Shown: in pieces, positions 9,634 to 18,094 of the stretch
Layout of the letters: every line of letters begins with the position of its first letter
Numbering within the stretch: the first letter of the stretch is position 1
Assembly (NCBI GenBank): GCA_944392515.1
Contig: CALXWV010000011.1
Span: 1-36,377, forward strand
Length of the DNA: 36,377 nucleotides
Source: an uncultured Clostridia bacterium
GTDB lineage: Bacteria > Bacillota > Clostridia > TANB77 > CAG-508
Direction of reading: 5' to 3'
Notes under the pieces: model-generated
Seen by the model: only the letters and a program-made list of their open reading frames with translations
Databases searched by the model: none
What the model was told of the DNA's origin: nothing
Translations under genes and position numbers: made by a program

Positions 9634-10578
9634 TTAATCGTTAGTTTCCTTTTCTCCGTTGTATTCATTTACTAAATAAAGTGGTCTATTTTTTGATGCA
9701 TTAAATATTCTTCCTAAATACTCTCCTATTATGCCAAAAAGTAAAATTTGTACACCTGAGAAGAATAATACAAGTAGAATAATTGCTTGATATGCTTGAA
9801 TAGCTATGCTTAATTTAATGCATTTTACTATTACATATATAAAGTAAACAAATAAAGCTAAAAAGGTTGGTATTGCAATATATGTTGATATTCTAAGAGG
9901 TGATGTTGTAAATGAAGTTATTCCATCTATTGCAAGGTCAATTAATTTTTTGTAATTCCATTTTGTTTTTCCAGCAACTCTTGCATCTCTATCATACAAT
10001 ATAGCTTTCTTTTTATAACCAATCCAGCTAAACATTGATTTAGAATTTCTATCTGTTTCTCTAAGTTTTTTTAATGCATTTACACATCTTCTATCTAGAA
10101 GTCTAAAATCTCCTGTATCTTTTTGAATTGGAACTGATGTAAGCATTTGAAGTACTCTATAATACATTTTAGATGTGAACTTTTTTAAAAAACTTTCGCC
10201 TGCTCTTGTTTTTCTTTGAGCATATACATCATCATATCCTTCTTCCCAATATTTAATCATTTCAGGAATTAGCTCAGGTGGATCTTGCAAATCTGCATCC
10301 ATAAATATAACTGCATCACCCTTAGCATAATCTAGTCCTGCAATCATAGCTGTTTCTTTTCCAAAGTTTCTTGAAAAATCCACATAAGATATTCTATTAT
10401 CTTTTTCTCTGTATTCTTTTATTAAATTAATAGTATTATCTTTTGAGCCATCATTCACAAATAATATTTCAAATTCATAATTTTCTATACTATTAATTAA
10501 TTTTTCTAATCTCTCATATAAATATGGAAGAGATTCTTCTTCATTATATGCCGGTACAATTATTGTTATTTTTTTCAT
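9634..10578 (-). CDS. GtrB-like family 2 glycosyltransferase (polyprenyl-phosphate sugar synthase), copy 2
   Basis: 314 residues: a GT-A catalytic domain (about 1-230) followed by two C-terminal membrane helices (about 232-255 and 268-292). Motifs are IIVPAYNEEESL at the N-terminus, FVNDGSKDNT, the DxD-bearing MDADLQDPPE, and QKDTGDFRL. These are typical of GtrB/YfdH-type enzymes, which load Glc or a similar sugar onto undecaprenyl phosphate. It is a tandem paralogue of 10615-11553, sharing FSRNFG, MDADLQDPPELIP and KDTGDFRL. The leader is unusual: AAGGAG lies 28 bases before the ATG with a 6-bp hairpin between them, and no closer ribosome site or in-frame upstream start exists. A lipid-linked sugar made here could feed a GtrII-like or GT-C protein nearby. 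Confidence 0.88.
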   Translation of the reverse strand: MKKITIIVPAYNEEESLPYLYERLEKLINSIENYEFEILFVNDGSKDNTINLIKEYREKDNRISYVDFSRNFGKETAMIAGLDYAKGDAVIFMDADLQDPPELIPEMIKYWEEGYDDVYAQRKTRAGESFLKKFTSKMYYRVLQMLTSVPIQKDTGDFRLLDRRCVNALKKLRETDRNSKSMFSWIGYKKKAILYDRDARVAGKTKWNYKKLIDLAIDGITSFTTSPLRISTYIAIPTFLALFVYFIYVIVKCIKLSIAIQAYQAIILLVLFFSGVQILLFGIIGEYLGRIFNASKNRPLYLVNEYNGEKETND

Positions 10579-10588
10579 TACTTTTATA

Positions 10589-10603
10589 TCGTATTATATA
10601 CGA
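10589..10603 (-). promoter_or_regulatory. hairpin between ribosome binding site and start codon
   Basis: On the minus strand the message reads AAGGAG (10612-10607), AAT, TCGTAT-ATA-ATACGA, ten more bases, then ATG (10578). The 6-bp stem with a 3-base loop lies exactly between the ribosome site and the start codon. Removing the hairpin shortens a 28-base spacing to about 13. The same design occurs before the gene starting at 25160. Confidence 0.5.
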
Positions 10604-10614
10604 ATTCTCCTTTC

Positions 10615-11553
10615 TTAATTATTTATATTAATTGTCTTATCAATTATATACTCTGGCCTTTGCTTTGTTTCATCATATATCCTAGCTATATATTCTCCTA
10701 TCATCCAAAGAGATAATAATATAATACCTCCTAAAAATGTCATTGTACACATTATTGATGTCCACCCAGGAGTTAAACTATTCCATTTATATGTAAATGA
10801 AAGAATTGCATATATTAAAATTGCTATTGAAATTAAAACTGAAATAATTCCTAAGCCTCCTACAATTTTTAATGGTTTTGTAGAAAATCCTAAAATGCCA
10901 TCCTTTGCCAATTTAAGCATCTTTTTTAATGGGTATTTTGTTTTACCTGCAAATCTCTCTTTTCTTTCATATTCATAAGCATATTGTTTAAATCCAACCC
11001 AACTAAATAATCCTCTTAAAAATTTATTATGTTCTGGTAATGAATTTATAACATCTACAACTTTTTTATCTACTAATCTAAAGTCCCCTGTATCTTTTGG
11101 TATTTCAACATCTGATAATTTATTTAATGTCTCGTAAAAAACTTTTGCTGTAAGTAATTTAAAAGCTGATTCACCCTCTCTCTTTTTTCTTTTTCCATAT
11201 ATTACTTCATATCCATTTTTCCAATACTCAAGCATATCTGGTATTAATTCAGGTGGATCTTGTAAATCTGCATCCATTATAATAATAGCATCACCACTTA
11301 CATATTTTAGTCCAGCTGTTACTGCTGCTTGATGTCCAAAATTTCTAGAAAAAGATATTATTTTAACATTATCATCTGTCTTAGCTAAATTTTCTAAAAT
11401 TTCTAATGTTTTATCTTTGCTTCCATCATTTATAAAAATGATTTCATAATTATAGTCATTTAAATCTTTTAAAACTTTAGTTACTCTTTTATAACATTCT
11501 TCTGCTACTTGTTCTTCATAATACATTGGTATAACTAACGATATTTTTTTCAT
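10615..11553 (-). CDS. GtrB-like family 2 glycosyltransferase (polyprenyl-phosphate sugar synthase), copy 1
   Basis: 312 residues with a GT-A domain and two C-terminal membrane helices (about 230-252 and 264-288). Motifs: LVIPMYYEEQVAEE, FINDGSKDKT, IMDADLQDPPE with the catalytic DxD, PKDTGDFRLVDK, and the short post-helix tail ARIYDETKQRPEY typical of DPM1/GtrB-like enzymes. The probable role is transfer of a sugar from a nucleotide donor to undecaprenyl phosphate on the inner membrane face. GGGG lies about 7 bases before the ATG and overlaps the region after the upstream TAG, so translation may be coupled. Its tandem paralogue follows directly. Two such synthases suggest two different carrier-linked sugars. 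Confidence 0.9.
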   Translation of the reverse strand: MKKISLVIPMYYEEQVAEECYKRVTKVLKDLNDYNYEIIFINDGSKDKTLEILENLAKTDDNVKIISFSRNFGHQAAVTAGLKYVSGDAIIIMDADLQDPPELIPDMLEYWKNGYEVIYGKRKKREGESAFKLLTAKVFYETLNKLSDVEIPKDTGDFRLVDKKVVDVINSLPEHNKFLRGLFSWVGFKQYAYEYERKERFAGKTKYPLKKMLKLAKDGILGFSTKPLKIVGGLGIISVLISIAILIYAILSFTYKWNSLTPGWTSIMCTMTFLGGIILLSLWMIGEYIARIYDETKQRPEYIIDKTININN

Positions 11554-11563
11554 ATATTATCCC

Positions 11564-12517
11564 CTATTTAATTCCATCTTTTTGTAATTTATTATTTTTC
11601 CTATCTTCAAATTCATTAAGCTTTATTTCAAATTCTTGTTTTGATTTATTTATAAGTGTCTGCAATATCAATCCTCCAAAGAATGATTGAACCATACACA
11701 TATAAAAGAATACACTTGCTACAAATGATGGCATTTTAGGAACTAAGCCACTATTTACATAGTCTATAAGTACTGGTATTAAAAATACTGTTCCTATAAT
11801 AGCACATATAATTGAGATCCATAAGAAAAATGAAAGAGGTCTATAATTTTTATATAATGTAATAATTGTTTTAATTACTCTTGCACCATCTGCATAGGTA
11901 TTTAACTTTGAAAAACTTTCTTCTGGTCTATCTCTATATTCAATTATTACATTTTCCCAATTTAAATTTTTGTCTAACACATGTATTGTCATTTCAGTTT
12001 CAACTTCAAAACCTTTTGACAATACAGGAAAAGTTTTTACAAATCTATAACTAAAAGCTCTATAACCTGTCATTACATCTTTTATTTTACTTTTGTAAAT
12101 CATATTAATTAAAGCCCTTACTATGACATTTCCAATATTATGAAAAGGTCTTTTATTTTCTTTAAAATATGTTGAAGATAGCCTATCGCCTATTACCATA
12201 TCTACATTATTGTTTAATACTAAATCACACATTTTTCTTGAATCTTCTGCTGGATAAGTATCATCTCCATCTGTTATAATATAGCACTCAGCATCTATTT
12301 CTCTAAACATTGTTCTAATAACATTGCCTTTGCCTTGTTTTCTTTCATATCTAACTATTGCTCCAGCTTTTCTTGCAATTTCATCTGTGCCATCTTTTGA
12401 ATTATTATCATATACATAAATTGTAGCTTCTGGCAATTCTCTTTTGAAATCATTAATTACCTTTTCAATCGTTTTTGCTTCGTTATAGCAAGGTATTAAA
12501 ACAGCTATCTTATCCAT
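11564..12517 (-). CDS. membrane-anchored family 2 glycosyltransferase (DPM1-like)
   Basis: 317 residues. The GT-A domain starts AVLIPCYNEAKTIEKV, with YDNNSKDGT and an ITDGDDTYP motif giving the DxD-type metal site; the Q-G-K-G-N-V-I-R segment is typical of dolichyl/polyprenyl-phosphate sugar synthases. Two hydrophobic helices (about 226-250 and 264-288) anchor the C-terminus. It diverges from the two GtrB-like copies downstream, with shorter, DPM1-type signatures, so it may use another sugar. GGAGG is immediately upstream of the ATG. It sits between a GtrII-like gene (18 bases upstream) and the GtrB-like pair (10 bases downstream), inside the likely polymer-decoration module. Confidence 0.87.
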   Translation of the reverse strand: MDKIAVLIPCYNEAKTIEKVINDFKRELPEATIYVYDNNSKDGTDEIARKAGAIVRYERKQGKGNVIRTMFREIDAECYIITDGDDTYPAEDSRKMCDLVLNNNVDMVIGDRLSSTYFKENKRPFHNIGNVIVRALINMIYKSKIKDVMTGYRAFSYRFVKTFPVLSKGFEVETEMTIHVLDKNLNWENVIIEYRDRPEESFSKLNTYADGARVIKTIITLYKNYRPLSFFLWISIICAIIGTVFLIPVLIDYVNSGLVPKMPSFVASVFFYMCMVQSFFGGLILQTLINKSKQEFEIKLNEFEDRKNNKLQKDGIK

Positions 12518-12535
12518 ATTTCCTCCAACTACATA

Positions 12536-14002
12536 TTAAAATTTACAATAATGTATAGTATCACCTATAAATATAATTTGTTCATCACTATAATTATCCC
12601 AATCTTTTTCTTTAAAGCTTTCTTCAATTTCTAGGTTAATTTCTCCTTGAGTAAGATTGATATTATTATAATAATTTATCATTTTTATTATTGACCAATC
12701 TGGATAAAATCCTGTTATATTTGTATCTTTTTTAGCCCATATATAAGGATAAGTATAACTTATATTTTGATCATTATATATACATATTTTAGTAACTTTG
12801 TTCCCAGTTTCTTGTTCATAAGCTTGTATTTCTTTTCCTATACTTAAGCTATTTATTTTATCCATATAATTAAGATTATAATGGTCTATTTCTATTTTGT
12901 TAAAGCTATATAATTGCATAGCTAATATACTTACACTTATTATACCAATTATAATATATTTTATATTATTTTTTTCAGTTGTAATTAAGGCATAAATACT
13001 AACTAATCCCATTATTGTAGCAAATGGATATGTTGACCTTGGTACAAACCATATTGACTCTGTACTTTGCATTATTTGAGGTACAATTGAAATTCCAAGT
13101 ATTGCAATAAATATATAAGCTAATCCTAAGATATTTAAAGCTTTCTTTTTTATACTATCCTTTTTACTTATTAGTATTGAAACTATATAAAATAAAGTAA
13201 GTGCCAAAATAGCTATTACTAAAGTATATTTTGGAAGTATATTATATGATGCAATCATTTCTTTTGAGCCTTGTAGTATCTTTTGTATTGACTCTTGTAA
13301 TACAACCTCTCCTGTTACTCTACTATTTCCATATATGAATTTTACTGTAATTAAATTTATTATTGCAGGAATACCATATCCAAGTAGAATTATTATATTA
13401 TTTTTAATAAAATCCTTAATATTTTTATTATATACAATTACATAAACTGCTGAAATAGCAATAAATAAACCTATTACACCTTGATAGCAAAATGTTGCTA
13501 TAAGCATATAAATAAATATGAATATTAATGATTTTTTATCACCTTCTAAATACTTAACAAATCTTGAAAATGCGAGTATTGATAATAAAATACCTAAGCC
13601 AAATATTCCTTTTTCTATAAACAAAAATAATTCAATAGAAAATGGATTTATTATTGTTATAGTACTAAGAATTAAAGAAAGTGCACTATTTTCTATTTTT
13701 TTACTTATCACTAAATATAAATTATATATTGCTAAAGTAATACAAATAATAGCTAAAATAAATGAACTAAGATATATTAAATAATCACCTAAATTTAATA
13801 CATTTACAGCTCCCCACCAAAGTGCTGTTACAAATCTTCCTGATTCCATAAAGTGATTAAATATTTCTTTTGGGTAACTTGCGAGTACCGAATAAGTATC
13901 TGTAGCATATTCCATTCTTATAAAAATTCCAAAGAATACTAGAGTTATTAATAAACTCAAGTATAGATTTTTGTCTTTTATCTTTTTTATAATTTTTTGC
14001 AT
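12536..14002 (-). CDS. GtrII-like polytopic glucosyltransferase (decoration enzyme)
   Basis: 488-residue membrane protein with about ten to twelve hydrophobic segments and a soluble C-terminal domain. The first outer loop has D-T-Y-S-V-L-A and M-E-S-G-R-F-V-T, matching the GtrII family, whose members transfer a sugar from undecaprenyl phosphate to surface polymers; I-N-P-F-S-I-E-L and F-C-Y-Q-G-V follow as in the paralogue at 2870-4378. The tail has KDWD, then Q-I-I-F-x-G-D and a C-terminal Cys, the same arrangement as the paralogue. AAGGAA is about 13 bases from the ATG. It begins a run with three polyprenyl-phosphate-type GT2 genes, which would supply its donor. Sugar identity unknown. Confidence 0.75.
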   Translation of the reverse strand: MQKIIKKIKDKNLYLSLLITLVFFGIFIRMEYATDTYSVLASYPKEIFNHFMESGRFVTALWWGAVNVLNLGDYLIYLSSFILAIICITLAIYNLYLVISKKIENSALSLILSTITIINPFSIELFLFIEKGIFGLGILLSILAFSRFVKYLEGDKKSLIFIFIYMLIATFCYQGVIGLFIAISAVYVIVYNKNIKDFIKNNIIILLGYGIPAIINLITVKFIYGNSRVTGEVVLQESIQKILQGSKEMIASYNILPKYTLVIAILALTLFYIVSILISKKDSIKKKALNILGLAYIFIAILGISIVPQIMQSTESIWFVPRSTYPFATIMGLVSIYALITTEKNNIKYIIIGIISVSILAMQLYSFNKIEIDHYNLNYMDKINSLSIGKEIQAYEQETGNKVTKICIYNDQNISYTYPYIWAKKDTNITGFYPDWSIIKMINYYNNINLTQGEINLEIEESFKEKDWDNYSDEQIIFIGDTIHYCKF

Positions 14003-14061
14003 ATATAATTAAAATTCCTTCCAGATAGTATTTATAGATGACACATTATATATAATCTTCT

Positions 14062-14085
14062 ATATAATATAATATTATATTATAT
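14062..14085. repeat. 24-bp perfect A/T palindrome
   Basis: Bases 14062-14085 are a perfect palindrome made only of A and T, centred on AATATT between 14073 and 14074. It lies in the 95-base gap between the GT2-GT4 fusion gene and the GtrII-like gene. It could extrude as a hairpin in DNA or RNA, but no U-tract follows on the minus strand, so it is not a standard terminator. It may affect relative expression of the genes on either side. Confidence 0.7.
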
Positions 14086-14097
14086 TTTAATAGTAGT

Positions 14098-16365
14098 TTA
14101 CTCAATATTACTCAATTTTTTAATTGCATTAATTATTCCTGTTTTTTGTAATAACCTTATTAATCCTCTATACCATTTATGTGTCCACATTTTTTCTTTA
14201 AATAATTCAAATTTATAATTTTCTATATCATTTGTACTAAATCCATAGTACGAATTATATTCTTTGGCTTCCCATTTATATTTTTCTTCCATATTAATAA
14301 GTCTATTTGTAATTAATTCTTTGCATATATCTAAGTTATCCTTTGATAATTTTTTTTGTTTATTTGGATTATTTACGGTATTTTCTAATATATCAGACAT
14401 TTTTATTACCATTTGATCAATTGTAAAACCATTCAAAATCTTCTTTCTACAATTTTTCTTATAATCATCTAAATTTGAAATAACTTTATTTATTGCTATT
14501 ACATAATTTTCTACTTCTTCTTTGCTATAATTAAAATCAAAAATATCTTCTTCTTCTTGCATACAAGGAACTATAATGCCTGTTTTTTCATCTATTAGTT
14601 CTTTTTGTCCACCTACATCACTTGAAACTACTGGAACTCCCATAGATAAAGATTCATAAGCTGTAAGTGCTAAGCCTTCTTTAATTGAGCAGTTAATAGT
14701 AATATCACTTATGCTATAAATTTCATCTGTTTTATTTGTTCTACCTAAGAAAATCATATTATTAGTTAAATCATATTTGTTTGCTACTGATTTCATCTTA
14801 TTTAATAGATTACCATCACCAACAATTAAAAATATAAAATCATCTCTTGTTTCTTTTAATTTTTTAGCTACTTCTAATAATAAAAATGGTCTTTTTTGTT
14901 CAGATATTCTGCAAATAAAACTAATTATATATTTGTCTTTTGGAAGATTATATTTTTCTTTTAATTCTTCTTTATTATATTTGCTTGGGTCAAATTTTTT
15001 CTCATCTACACCAATATATACAGTCTCTACTTCTTTTTCATTTCTTCCAAAATGGTCAATTAATATTTTTCTACTATTTTCATTACATACTAAAGTTTTA
15101 TCTAAAACTGAACCTAAATTACTTGAATCTCTTGAATATCCACCATTACGATTATACCATTCTTCCATATGAACATAGTCAATTATAGGGATTTCATTAT
15201 ATTTAGCTTTTAAATATGGAATTAATCCGTATCCAAATTCACTATTTGTATTTAATATAATGTTAATATTATTTTTCTTTATAATATAATTAATAAAGCT
15301 TACCCAATACTTTTGGTCTAGAAATGTAGTTAAATCATATACTGTGCTATATTCTTCAAAAAGTTGTCTATAAGTATTTACTGCAGGCTCTGTTGAAATA
15401 ATAGTTATATCAAATTTTGACTTATCTAACCTAGATATTAAATCAAAATTAAATTGATCTGCTCCTCCCATAACCATCCACGGAATAATCATAAGAATGT
15501 TTATTTTGCTATTTTTCTTCATTTTTATTTTTTGGATACTTTTTTCTTCATCATTTATAATATCCCAATCATAGCTAAAGAAGGGATACTGCACGGCTTT
15601 AACGTTACTATTTATTTTTCTTGCTGTATCATTTACTATTTCCATAGCTCTTTTATTATTCAATCTTGCTCTATTTAATTCACTTTCTTTTTTTCTTCTA
15701 TACCAAGAGCCATAATAATTAATATGAACTGGAAAAAGTCCTTTTGCAATTAGTTTTAGCCATAAATTCCAATCTTCATAAACATTCTTTTCATTTATAT
15801 TAAAGCCATTAACTTCATTAAATGCATCTTTTCTAATCATTGAAGTTATAACTAAGTCATTTTGCTTTTTCATTTTTTTAGCATCAAACCATTTATTCCA
15901 AGTATATTCTATTCCTTCAAATCCAATAGAATCATTATATGCCCATGAAGCTTTTTTATTAGTTTCTAAAGTCCAAAATCCAGTTTCTAAATATGTCTTA
16001 TTTAATAAATCATCACTATCACATAGAACTATGTATTTAGATGTTTTGCTTGATTTGCTTACACCATAATCTCTTGCAACAGAAGCTCCTGCATTTTCCT
16101 TATGATATACTTTTATTCTATTGTCTAATTTTTGTATTTCATCTAATTTTTCTAAACTCTTTTTATCAGTAGAACCATCATCTACAATTATTACTTCAAA
16201 AGCTGGAAAAGTTTGATTAAGCACACTATTTATTGTTTGCTCTATATGTTCCTTATCATTGTAAAAAGGCATAATAATAGATATAAGTGGCTCTATATCA
16301 TCTATGTTTTCAAAATCTATTTTTTCTAATTTTTTTCCTGGCTCTTTTGAAAAGTCAAAATTCAT
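14098..16365 (-). CDS. bifunctional glycosyltransferase: GT2 domain fused to GT4 domain
   Basis: 755 residues, probably a polymer-chain glycosyltransferase with two active sites. The N-terminal GT2 domain (about 25-240) has SIIMPFYNDKEHIEQ, IIVDDGSTDKKSLEKL and LCDSDDLL, the DxD-type site. The GT4 domain (about 290-650) begins ILMIIPWMVMGGADQFN and carries ICRISEQKRP and the E-x7-E motif in KEGLALTAYESLSMGVP, followed by SSDVGGQKELI. A C-terminal region of about 100 residues (K-W-E-A-K-E-Y-N and later) has no clear family match. No membrane segment is seen, so it is likely cytoplasmic or peripheral. AGGA lies 7 bases before the ATG. It follows the ABC permease by 32 bases, suggesting that it builds the exported chain, perhaps adding two alternating sugars. 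Confidence 0.88.
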   Translation of the reverse strand: MNFDFSKEPGKKLEKIDFENIDDIEPLISIIMPFYNDKEHIEQTINSVLNQTFPAFEVIIVDDGSTDKKSLEKLDEIQKLDNRIKVYHKENAGASVARDYGVSKSSKTSKYIVLCDSDDLLNKTYLETGFWTLETNKKASWAYNDSIGFEGIEYTWNKWFDAKKMKKQNDLVITSMIRKDAFNEVNGFNINEKNVYEDWNLWLKLIAKGLFPVHINYYGSWYRRKKESELNRARLNNKRAMEIVNDTARKINSNVKAVQYPFFSYDWDIINDEEKSIQKIKMKKNSKINILMIIPWMVMGGADQFNFDLISRLDKSKFDITIISTEPAVNTYRQLFEEYSTVYDLTTFLDQKYWVSFINYIIKKNNINIILNTNSEFGYGLIPYLKAKYNEIPIIDYVHMEEWYNRNGGYSRDSSNLGSVLDKTLVCNENSRKILIDHFGRNEKEVETVYIGVDEKKFDPSKYNKEELKEKYNLPKDKYIISFICRISEQKRPFLLLEVAKKLKETRDDFIFLIVGDGNLLNKMKSVANKYDLTNNMIFLGRTNKTDEIYSISDITINCSIKEGLALTAYESLSMGVPVVSSDVGGQKELIDEKTGIIVPCMQEEEDIFDFNYSKEEVENYVIAINKVISNLDDYKKNCRKKILNGFTIDQMVIKMSDILENTVNNPNKQKKLSKDNLDICKELITNRLINMEEKYKWEAKEYNSYYGFSTNDIENYKFELFKEKMWTHKWYRGLIRLLQKTGIINAIKKLSNIE

Positions 16366-16397
16366 TTTTTATTCCTTTCTAACATCCCATTTTTATT

Positions 16398-17171
16398 TTA
16401 TAACTCTTCTGCAAATCTCTTTTGAAGTTTGTTAAAGATTAAATATCCTAATATGCAAAGCACTATTCCTATTGCTAAAACTATAAATAATGTTCCAACT
16501 TCTGGCATAGTTTGTCCCCAGAAAATATCTCTATATCCTTCTATTATGTATGTCATTGGGTTAAATTTAAGTATCCACTGAAAATTCTGAGGTATAGCAT
16601 CTACAGCATAAACTATTGGTGTTGCATAGAAGAATAATTGCAAAAGTACACCTATAAAATGTTGCAAATCTCTAAAGTATACAGTAACACTTGATACTAT
16701 TAATGATATACCAAGTAAAAGTACATATTGTACTAATAAAACTAATGGATAAAATAAAACATTAATTGTTAATCCTAATCCATATCCAAATGTAAATAAT
16801 AGTATTAATATTGAAGATATTAAAAATGTAACAGTTTCACTAGTTACAACTGAAATTGGTAATATTTCTCTTGGAAAGTATACTTTTTTTAATATATTAC
16901 CGTTTTCTATCATTGTAAATGATGATCTATTAATTACAGTTGAAAAGTAGTTCCATGGAATAAGACCACAAACCATAAATACAACATAGTTTTCTATATC
17001 ATTTTTCATTATAAGTGGAAATATTATTGCATAAACTATAATTTGCAAAAGTGGATTTACAAATGACCAAAGTACTCCTAAAAATGAGTTTTTATATTTA
17101 CCACCTATATCTTTTTTTATGCTTGTTTTAAGCATTTCTCTATAATCATATAATCTTTTAAAAATATTCAT
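16398..17171 (-). CDS. ABC-2 type polysaccharide/teichoic acid export permease (TagG/Wzm-like)
   Basis: 257 residues with about six hydrophobic segments. The N-terminal amphipathic stretch L-Y-D-Y-R-E-M-L-K-T and K-Y-K-N-S-F-L-G-V-L-W-S-F-V-N-P, and the later A-T-P-I-V-Y-A and F-N-P-M-T-Y-I-I-E-G-Y-R-D motifs, are hallmarks of the ABC2 membrane family exporting lipid-linked O-antigen, teichoic acid or rhamnose-glucose polymers. It pairs with the ATPase encoded 93 bases upstream. AGGA lies 7 bases before the ATG. A 12-bp palindrome (17184-17195) stands just before the ribosome site. Expected location: cytoplasmic membrane. Confidence 0.93.
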   Translation of the reverse strand: MNIFKRLYDYREMLKTSIKKDIGGKYKNSFLGVLWSFVNPLLQIIVYAIIFPLIMKNDIENYVVFMVCGLIPWNYFSTVINRSSFTMIENGNILKKVYFPREILPISVVTSETVTFLISSILILLFTFGYGLGLTINVLFYPLVLLVQYVLLLGISLIVSSVTVYFRDLQHFIGVLLQLFFYATPIVYAVDAIPQNFQWILKFNPMTYIIEGYRDIFWGQTMPEVGTLFIVLAIGIVLCILGYLIFNKLQKRFAEEL

Positions 17172-17183
17172 TCATGTATCCTT

Positions 17184-17195
17184 TCTAAGCTTAGA
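17184..17195. repeat. 12-bp palindrome in the ATPase-permease gap
   Basis: TCTAAGCTTAGA is a perfect palindrome ending directly at the ribosome binding site of the permease gene. It could be a small hairpin or operator, or chance. The rest of the 93-base gap is AT-rich, and I see no clear promoter or terminator in it. Confidence 0.4.
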
Positions 17196-17264
17196 TATTT
17201 CATTTTTATATTATTGCATATAACTTAATTTATATTTTATTTATTGTATCTTTTTATTTAACCA

Positions 17265-18008
17265 TTAAGTTGTTTGTTTTAAATATTCATCTATAACTTC
17301 ATCAGTTTTTCCATCCATTTGAATTACACCTTTATTAAGCCATATTGCTCTATCGCATAATTCTCTTGCAGAACCTAAACTATGTGTTACAAATACCATA
17401 GTTTTGCCTTCAGCTTTTAATTCTTTCATTTTTGCTAAACATTTTTCTTGGAAATGTTGGTCACCTACTGATAAGATTTCATCTACAAGCAAAATGTCTG
17501 CATCAACATTTATTGCAACTGAAAAGGCAAGTCTCATATACATACCTGATGAATATGTTCTTACTGGATTATCTATGTAATTTCCAAGTTCTGAAAATTC
17601 TATTATTTTGTCTAATCTGTTATCTATTTCTTTCTTAGTTAAGCCAAATATAGAAGCATTAAAATATATATTTTCTCTACCAGAAAAATCTGGGTGAAAT
17701 CCTGCTCCTAATTCTAGAAGTGAGGTTAATTTACCTTTTGTTGTAATTTTTCCTTTATTAGGATAAATAATTTTTGTCATAAGTTTAAGTAAAGTAGACT
17801 TTCCGCTTCCATTAACTCCAATTAAAGCAACAGCTTCACCATTTTTTATAGTAAGATTTATATCTTTTAAAACTTCTCTTGTTTCTTTCCTATTTCTTTT
17901 CCAAAATAATAGTTTTTCTTTTAAACTATTTGCTTTATCTAAATAAACATTAAATGTTTTATATACATGTTCAACTATTATTCTGTTTTCATCATTATTT
18001 TTTTGCAT
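17265..18008 (-). CDS. ABC transporter ATPase for polysaccharide/teichoic acid export (TagH/Wzt-like)
   Basis: 247 residues. Walker A GVNGSGKS (64-71), a Q-loop region near L-L-E-L-G-A-G-F-H-P, signature YSSGM (152-156), Walker B ILLVDE (172-177), D-loop S-V-G-D and switch His in VTHS (about 209). The LELGAGFHPDFSGREN segment is characteristic of ATPases that drive O-antigen, teichoic acid and rhamnan export. The protein stops right after the nucleotide-binding fold, so it lacks the C-terminal carbohydrate-binding domain of Wzt-type proteins that read a chain cap. AGGA lies 9 bases before the ATG. It is the first gene after the strong promoter at 18038-18066, which probably drives this exporter and the genes below it. 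Confidence 0.94.
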   Translation of the reverse strand: MQKNNDENRIIVEHVYKTFNVYLDKANSLKEKLLFWKRNRKETREVLKDINLTIKNGEAVALIGVNGSGKSTLLKLMTKIIYPNKGKITTKGKLTSLLELGAGFHPDFSGRENIYFNASIFGLTKKEIDNRLDKIIEFSELGNYIDNPVRTYSSGMYMRLAFSVAINVDADILLVDEILSVGDQHFQEKCLAKMKELKAEGKTMVFVTHSLGSARELCDRAIWLNKGVIQMDGKTDEVIDEYLKQTT

Positions 18009-18037
18009 ATTATGTTTTCCTTTCTATATTCTCATAT

Positions 18038-18066
18038 ATCATAGTATAAAATTACAGTAATGTCAA
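18038..18066 (-). promoter_or_regulatory. strong sigma-A type promoter for the exporter genes
   Basis: On the minus strand a perfect -35 box TTGACA (18066-18061) is 17 bases from TATGAT (18043-18038), a 5/6 match to the -10 consensus. The predicted transcript starts near 18030, leaving a leader of about 20 bases before the ATPase ATG (18008). Spacing and sequence are close to ideal, unlike the AT-rich background. Confidence 0.8.
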
Positions 18067-18086
18067 AGTTTTTACAAACTTTGTCA
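18061..18086. promoter_or_regulatory. inverted repeat overlapping the -35 box (candidate operator)
   Basis: Arms TGTCAAAGTTT (18061-18071) and AAACTTTGTCA (18076-18086) pair over 8 consecutive bases, plus two more after one mismatch, around a 4-base centre. The left arm contains the -35 box of the exporter promoter. On the minus strand no U-tract follows, so it does not look like a terminator of the upstream gene. Its position suits a repressor site, though it might act as a weak hairpin at the end of the upstream message. Confidence 0.5.
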
Positions 18087-18094
18087 TATTTTAT

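Noticed and set aside
14777-15172. 131-codon open frame on the plus strand
   Set aside because: Opposite the GT4 domain of the fusion enzyme; composition and residues look like antisense of coding sequence.
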